Both the position numbers and the translations under genes were made by a program. Of a DNA stretch of 64,000 bases, positions 58,875 to 64,000 are shown piece by piece. Position 1 is the stretch's first letter; every line of letters begins with the position of its first letter. Below the pieces are notes generated by a model that saw only the letters and a list, made by a program, of their open reading frames with translations, was not told the DNA's origin and did not search any database. This stretch comes from Klebsiella pneumoniae (GTDB taxonomy: Bacteria > Desulfobacterota > Binatia > UBA12015), in the NCBI GenBank assembly GCA_945872365.1, contig CAMBZJ010000009.1, positions 1-64,000 on the forward strand, written 5' to 3'.

Positions 58875-59816
58875 GTGCTCCGTCCCCGCCTGATCGCACT
58901 GGTCGGCCCGACCGCCGCCGGCAAGACCGCGACGGCGCTCGCCCTCGCCCCGGAACTCGGCGCCGAGATCGTATCGGTTGATTCCCGCCAGGTGTTCCGC
59001 GGACTCGACGTCGGTACCGCAAAGCCGACCCGGCTGGAACGCGCGGCGGTGACACATCACCTCCTCGACATGGTCGGCCCGCAGGAACTCTACGATGCCG
59101 CACGCTTCGCCGAGGACGGCCGCCGGGCGATCACCGGGATACTCGCCCGCGGACGCACGGCCCTGCTCTGCGGGGGGAGCGGGCTCTACCTGCGAGCCCT
59201 CACCGCGGGGCTCTGCCCGGCGCCGCCGGCGGATCCGGCCGTGCGCGCCGCCATCGAGCGAGCCATCGACGAGCGCGGCCTCGAGGCTCTGCGGCGCGAA
59301 CTCGCGGCCGACGACCCGGAGGCCGTGCTGCGCATCGCATCCCGGGACCGGCTGCGACTGGTGCGCGCGCTCGAGGTGTTGCGCCTCACCGGCCGGCCGA
59401 TCTCCGCCTGGCAGGCGGAGCACCGCTTCGCCGACCGCCCCTGGGAGGTCGCCACGTTCGTGCTTTCTCCGCCGACCGGCGAACTCGACGAGCGCATCCG
59501 CCGGCGAACCGTGGCGATGTTCGCGGGCGGAATCCTCGAAGAAACCCGTGCGTCGCTCGACGCCGGCGTGCCCGGTGCGGCGTCCTCGCTTCAGTCGATC
59601 GGGTACCGCGAGGCCCAACTCGTCCTGCGCGGCGAGTGGCCGCTCGACGACGCGGTCGCGGCCGCCACGTTCGCCACCCGGCGCTACGCGAAGCGCCAGC
59701 GCACCTGGTTCCGCGGCCTCGCGGACGCTCGTTGGCTCGATCCCGTCGATCCGCTCCCCGAACTTCGCCGGGACGGGCTGCGTTTTCTCGAGGGCGGAGG
59801 ACTCCATGCCGCGTAG
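58875..59816 (+). CDS. miaA: tRNA dimethylallyltransferase MiaA
   Basis: LIALVGPTAAGKTATALALA, EIVSVDSRQVFRGLDVGTAKPT, GGSGLYLRAL, SLQSIGYREA, RRYAKRQRTWFRG. Confidence 0.96.
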   Translation: MLRPRLIALVGPTAAGKTATALALAPELGAEIVSVDSRQVFRGLDVGTAKPTRLERAAVTHHLLDMVGPQELYDAARFAEDGRRAITGILARGRTALLCGGSGLYLRALTAGLCPAPPADPAVRAAIERAIDERGLEALRRELAADDPEAVLRIASRDRLRLVRALEVLRLTGRPISAWQAEHRFADRPWEVATFVLSPPTGELDERIRRRTVAMFAGGILEETRASLDAGVPGAASSLQSIGYREAQLVLRGEWPLDDAVAAATFATRRYAKRQRTWFRGLADARWLDPVDPLPELRRDGLRFLEGGGLHAA

Positions 59817-60762
59817 CTATCTCGACTTCGAGGAGCCGCTGCGCCTGCTCGACCTCGAACGCGAGGCGGCGCTGCTGCGGGGCGACGACGATGCGCTGGC
59901 GCGGATCGATCGCGAGACGGTGGACCGCGCTCGCAAGGTCGCCGCCGGGCTCACGCCCTGGCAACGTCTGCAGGTCGCCCGGCACCCCGATCGTCCCTAT
60001 GCAATCGAGGCCGCCGGTGCGCTGTGCACCGATTTCGTCGAGCTGCACGGGGACCGCTGCTTCGGTGACGACCCGGCCGTGGTCGCGGGTCTCGCTTGGC
60101 GGGGAGCGCGGCCACTCGCGATCGTCGGCCACCAGCGCGGCCGCGACGCGTCGGACCGGGTTCGGCGCAACTTCGGCATGGCGCGGCCCGAGGGCTTCCG
60201 CAAGGCGCGTCGCATCTTCGAACTCGCCGGGCGGATGGGCCTGCCAATCCTGACCCTCATCGACACCCAGGGCGCCTATCCCGGCGCCGAGAGCGAGGCG
60301 CGGGGCATCGCGGAATCGATCGCCGGGTGCCTCGCGGCGCTCGCGGCGGCCCCGGTACCGGTGGTCGCGGCCATCCTCGGCGAGGGCGGAAGCGGCGGTG
60401 CGCTCGCGTTCGCCGTTGCCGACGAAGTCGTCGCGCTCGAACACGGCTGCCTCTCGGTCATCACGCCTGAGGGCTGCGCTTCGATCCTCGAGCGCCAGCG
60501 CACCCCGGAAGGGGTGGCCCGGGCGGCCGAGGCGCTGCGCATGGGCGCGCCCGACCTGCTCCGGCTCGGGCTCGTCGATGTGGTGGTCGACGAGCCGCCG
60601 GGAGGCGCGCATCGCGATCCCGACGCGGCGATCCAGGCGCTCGGCGCGGAGATCGATCGCGCCTTCGGCCGGCTCGAAGGGTTGTCGCCGGAGGCTCTGC
60701 GTGCCCGGCGCGACGCCCGCCTGCGCCGACTCGGGCGCGCCGAGACGTTCGTGATTGGTTGA
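59806..60762 (+). CDS. accA: Acetyl-CoA carboxylase carboxyltransferase subunit alpha
   Basis: LDFEEPLRLLDLE..., LHGDRCFGDDPAVVAGLAW, NFGMARPEGFRKA, LIDTQGAYPGAESEARGIAESIA, GEGGSGGALAFAVADEV. Confidence 0.96.
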   Translation: MPRSYLDFEEPLRLLDLEREAALLRGDDDALARIDRETVDRARKVAAGLTPWQRLQVARHPDRPYAIEAAGALCTDFVELHGDRCFGDDPAVVAGLAWRGARPLAIVGHQRGRDASDRVRRNFGMARPEGFRKARRIFELAGRMGLPILTLIDTQGAYPGAESEARGIAESIAGCLAALAAAPVPVVAAILGEGGSGGALAFAVADEVVALEHGCLSVITPEGCASILERQRTPEGVARAAEALRMGAPDLLRLGLVDVVVDEPPGGAHRDPDAAIQALGAEIDRAFGRLEGLSPEALRARRDARLRRLGRAETFVIG

Positions 60763-60774
60763 GGTCGGACGCAT

Positions 60775-61935
60775 GTGCTAGCGACCGGCGTCGTGGCGAA
60801 TCCGTCGACGAGGCCGGCGCGCCGGGCCGCGGGCCGACCCGCGCGCGGCCGCGCGGCGCTCGATGCCCTGCGCGCGCGCATCGACCGTATCGACGGCGAC
60901 ATTCTGGATCTGCTCGTCGAGCGCTTCCGGGTCGTCGAGGAGGTCCTGCAGGCCAAGCAGCGCAGTGGAGACGGCGTCTACCGGCCGCTGCGCGAGCGCG
61001 CTCAACTGGAACGGCTCGAACGCCTCGCCTCGGCCGCACAGGGCCCTTTGTCCGGCGACGCGGTGCGCGCCGTCTTCGGCGAGATCCTCTCGGCCTCGCG
61101 TGCGCTTCAGGGAGCGCCCTCGGTCGCCTACCTCGGACCGGAGGGAACCTTCTCGGAGCGAGCCGCTCGCGCGCACTTCGGCGGCGCGGCGGACCTCGTG
61201 CCCGTCGCGACGATCCACGAGGTCTTCGCAGCGGTCGAGCGGGGACGGGCGCGGCTCGGCATCGTCCCGATCGAGAACTCGACCGAGGGGATGGTCGGCC
61301 CGACCCTCGACGCGCTCGTCGCCAGTCCGCTGCGGATCGTCGCCGAGCGGCGGGTGCTGGTGCGTCAGGCGCTCCTCTCGCGTGCAGCCCACCTCTCCGA
61401 CGTCCGCCGCCTGGTCTCCCATCCGCAGTCGCTCGCGCAGTGCCGCGAGTGGATCGCGCGCCGCCTGCCCGAAGTGCCGGCGATCGAGGTGGCGAGCAAC
61501 GCCCTGGCGGCGGCACGGGCCGCGCGCTCGCCAAGCACCGCGGCCATCGCCTCGCGCGATGCCGCCGGGCGCTACGGGCTGCGGGTACTCGCGGAGGATA
61601 TCCAGGACGCGGCGAACAACGTGACCCGCTTCGTCGTGCTCTCGCCCGCCGGTGGGCCGACCGAATCCGGGGCGGACAAGATGTCGGTTCTTTTCTCCGT
61701 GCGAAACCGGCCGGGTGCGCTCTTCCGCGCCCTGGAGCCCCTCGCTCGCGAGCGAGTCGACCTGTGCAAGCTGGAGTCGCGTCCGATGCGCGGCCGCACC
61801 TGGGAGTACCTCTTCTTCATCGACCTCCGCGGACCGATCGAAGGGGCGAAGGTCACTCGCGCGCTCGCGGCGATGGAGCGCGAGTGCATCCTCTTCAAGA
61901 TCCTCGGCGCCTACGCGGAAGCGCGGACGGCGTGA
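60775..61935 (+). CDS. pheA: Bifunctional chorismate mutase / prephenate dehydratase (P-protein) with ACT domain
   Basis: LRARIDRIDGDILDLLVERF (CM), VAYLGPEGTFSERAA, GIVPIENSTEGMVGPTLD, NNVTRFVVL, ACT KMSVLFSVRNRPGALFRALEPLARERVDLCKLESRP. Confidence 0.95.
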   Translation: MLATGVVANPSTRPARRAAGRPARGRAALDALRARIDRIDGDILDLLVERFRVVEEVLQAKQRSGDGVYRPLRERAQLERLERLASAAQGPLSGDAVRAVFGEILSASRALQGAPSVAYLGPEGTFSERAARAHFGGAADLVPVATIHEVFAAVERGRARLGIVPIENSTEGMVGPTLDALVASPLRIVAERRVLVRQALLSRAAHLSDVRRLVSHPQSLAQCREWIARRLPEVPAIEVASNALAAARAARSPSTAAIASRDAAGRYGLRVLAEDIQDAANNVTRFVVLSPAGGPTESGADKMSVLFSVRNRPGALFRALEPLARERVDLCKLESRPMRGRTWEYLFFIDLRGPIEGAKVTRALAAMERECILFKILGAYAEARTA

Positions 61936-61966
61936 GGACCTCGGGGAACTCCGCTCGGGCGGTCCG

Positions 61967-64000
61967 ATGGCGATGATCGAGCGGCTCGGCATCGCCGGCG
62001 TCGGCCTGATCGGGGGCTCGCTCGCACTCGCCGCACGTCGCGCCGGCGTCGCGCGCGAGATCGTCGGTCTCGGTCGCACCCGAGCGAACCTCGACTTGGC
62101 GCTCGCGCGCGGCATCCTAGACCGCGCGGACGTCACCCCCGACATCCTCGCCGGTGCCGATCTGGTACTCCTGGCGACGCCAATCGGCCTCCTCGCGGCG
62201 ACCGCGCAGGCGATCGCGCCACACTTGGCTCCCGGCGCGATCGTCACCGACGCGGGCAGCGTAAAGGCAAATGTCGTCCGCGACGTGACGGCGGCGCTGG
62301 GTCCGGGACTGCGTTTCGTCGGCGGACACCCGATCGCCGGGACCGAGGATTCGGGTGCGGTCGCGGCCGATCCCGACCTCTTCCGCGGCGCGCGTTGCGT
62401 GCTCACGCCGGTCGCCGCGAGCGATCGTGCCGCGGTCGCCCGGGTACGCGCGTTGTGGGAAGCGGTCGGCATGGAGGTCGTCGAGATGGCGCCGGCACAC
62501 CACGACGACCTGCTGGCACTGACGAGTCACCTCCCCCACGTGTTGGCCTTTGCGCTTGCGCTCGCCGCGGGCGGATCCAAGGCATCGCCCGGCACCGAAG
62601 CGCTCGAGTTCGCCGGCCCATCGTTCCGCAGCGCCACCCGGGTCGCTTCGAGTCTGCCCGAGACCTGGCGCGACATTCTGGTCGCCAACGCCGACGCGGT
62701 CGAGCGCGCGCTCGCATCGCTGCGGGTCCGCATCCAGGAGATCGTCGGGGCGGCGCGGTCGGACCCCTCCGGGCTCGAGGCCCTGCTGGCCGAAGGGCGC
62801 GGCGTGCGCCGTTCGCTCGGGCAGGACACCCGGTCGCCTAGCGCGGTGGCTACGGACACGGGCCCCGCGCTTGCGGCCGTCGCGCCGGCCAGGGGCCCGC
62901 TCTCGGGCGAGGTTCGCGTGCCCGGTGACAAGTCGATCGCACACCGCGCGCTCCTGTTCGGCGGAGTCGCCCACGGCACGACGGTCGTCCGCGGTGTCGG
63001 GGGCGGGGAGGATAACGCCTCGACGATCAGCGTTTTGCGCGCACTCGGCGTCCGCGTCGAGCGCGCGGGCTCGACGGTGCGAATCGAGGGGCGCGGCTTC
63101 GAGGGCCTCGAGGCCCCGCGCGATGTCCTCGACTGCGGCAACTCCGGCACGACGATGCGGCTCATGGCGGGCCTGCTCGCCGCCCGGCCGTTCGTCTCCC
63201 GACTCGACGGCGATGCGTCGCTGCGCCGTCGGCCGATGCGCCGGGTGATGGAGCCGCTCGAGCGCATGGGGGCGCGCTTCGCGAGCGCCGACGGCCGTCC
63301 GCCGATCGAAGTGCACGGTGGCTCGCTTGCCCCGGCGAGGTTCGAACTGGCAATCCCGAGCGCACAGGTGAAGACGGCGCTCGTGCTGGCGGGACTCCAG
63401 GCGGCGGGAGAGACGGTCGTGCGCGAGCCGGCGCTCTCGCGCGACCACACCGAGCGCCTGCTCGGGGCCTTCGGCGGCGTGGTCGAGCGCCGCTCGCCGG
63501 TCGAGATCGCCGTCCGAGGGCCGCAGTCGCTGCGGGGAGCCTCGATCGACGTACCCGGGGATCCCAGCGCGGCGGCGTTTTGGCTGGTCGCGGGATCGAT
63601 CGTGCCGGGGTCCCGGCTGGTGGTTCGCGAAGTCTGCGTCAACCCGACCCGTACCGGGGCGATCGACGTCCTCCGTTCCATGGGAGCCCGCCTGCGGCTG
63701 GTCGAGCGGCCTCCGGTCGGCGAGGAGCCGGTGGCGGACGTCGAGGTCGAGGCGTCGCCGCTGCGCTCGGTCTCGATCGGTGGAGAGACGATGCTCCGTG
63801 CGATCGACGAGTTCCCGGTCCTCGCGGTCGCCGCCGCACTCGCGTCGGGCGAGACGCGCTTCACCGACGCGGGCGAACTGCGCGTGAAGGAGAGCGACCG
63901 GATCGCCGCGATGGCCACGGGACTGCGCACGCTCGGTGCCGAGGTCGAGGAGTCGCCCGACGGACTCGCGGTCCGCGGTCCCACGGTTCTCTCGGGTGGC
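61967..64000 (+). CDS. Prephenate dehydrogenase :: EPSP synthase fusion (TyrA-AroA), 3' truncated by window edge
   Basis: My frame reading: MAMIERLGIAGVGLIGGSLALAARRAG...GGHPIAGTEDSGA...(TyrA) continuing without stop through LGQDTRSPSAVATDTGPALAAVAPARGPLSGEVRVPGDKSIAHRALLFGG...DCGNSGTTMRLMAGLLA (AroA). Absent from the supplied ORF track because no stop falls inside the window. Confidence 0.92.
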   Translation, partial: MAMIERLGIAGVGLIGGSLALAARRAGVAREIVGLGRTRANLDLALARGILDRADVTPDILAGADLVLLATPIGLLAATAQAIAPHLAPGAIVTDAGSVKANVVRDVTAALGPGLRFVGGHPIAGTEDSGAVAADPDLFRGARCVLTPVAASDRAAVARVRALWEAVGMEVVEMAPAHHDDLLALTSHLPHVLAFALALAAGGSKASPGTEALEFAGPSFRSATRVASSLPETWRDILVANADAVERALASLRVRIQEIVGAARSDPSGLEALLAEGRGVRRSLGQDTRSPSAVATDTGPALAAVAPARGPLSGEVRVPGDKSIAHRALLFGGVAHGTTVVRGVGGGEDNASTISVLRALGVRVERAGSTVRIEGRGFEGLEAPRDVLDCGNSGTTMRLMAGLLAARPFVSRLDGDASLRRRPMRRVMEPLERMGARFASADGRPPIEVHGGSLAPARFELAIPSAQVKTALVLAGLQAAGETVVREPALSRDHTERLLGAFGGVVERRSPVEIAVRGPQSLRGASIDVPGDPSAAAFWLVAGSIVPGSRLVVREVCVNPTRTGAIDVLRSMGARLRLVERPPVGEEPVADVEVEASPLRSVSIGGETMLRAIDEFPVLAVAAALASGETRFTDAGELRVKESDRIAAMATGLRTLGAEVEESPDGLAVRGPTVLSGG

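Noticed and set aside
61967-64000. TyrA-AroA fusion as a novel architecture
   Set aside because: This fusion is established in several proteobacteria, so only its context is of interest.

Overview
GC-rich (roughly 70% by eye) bacterial chromosomal window packed with protein-coding genes. The gene content looks like a deltaproteobacterial-type (Myxococcota/Desulfobacterota/Binatota-like) Gram-negative; this lineage call is inference. No rRNA, tRNA, CRISPR array, transposase or phage gene was recognised. Main blocks: plsX plus an App1-like phosphatase; haloalkane dehalogenase and aldehyde dehydrogenase; rlpA; ruvC-ruvA-ruvB; an NtrY-like sensor kinase followed by a receiver(REC)-LpxC fusion; a full type II secretion operon (gspC-N, minus strand); lysS-lolC/E-lolD-bamA-ompH; a long same-strand lipid A/Kdo/LPS-core cluster (fabZ::lpxA fusion, lpxI, GnnA-like oxidoreductase, sphingosine-1-phosphate-lyase-like PLP enzyme, lpxB, msbA, DUF374 acyltransferase, waaA, lpxK, epimerase, Trm112-like protein, heptosyltransferase, LPS kinases, glycosyltransferases, rfaE1); yicC-gmk-relA/spoT-ridA-rpmB; rfaE2; mutL-miaA-accA-pheA and an open-ended tyrA::aroA fusion. 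The best candidate for something undescribed is the lipid A pathway wiring. LpxC (committed step) carries an N-terminal receiver domain and follows a membrane histidine kinase. LpxA (first step) is fused to FabZ, which uses the same 3-hydroxyacyl-ACP pool, and its LpxA domain has unusual active-site-region residues. The cluster also contains GnnA-like and S1P-lyase-like genes, a kinase::glycosyltransferase fusion and an apparent pseudo-glycosyltransferase. All assignments come from reading the translations; no searches were run.
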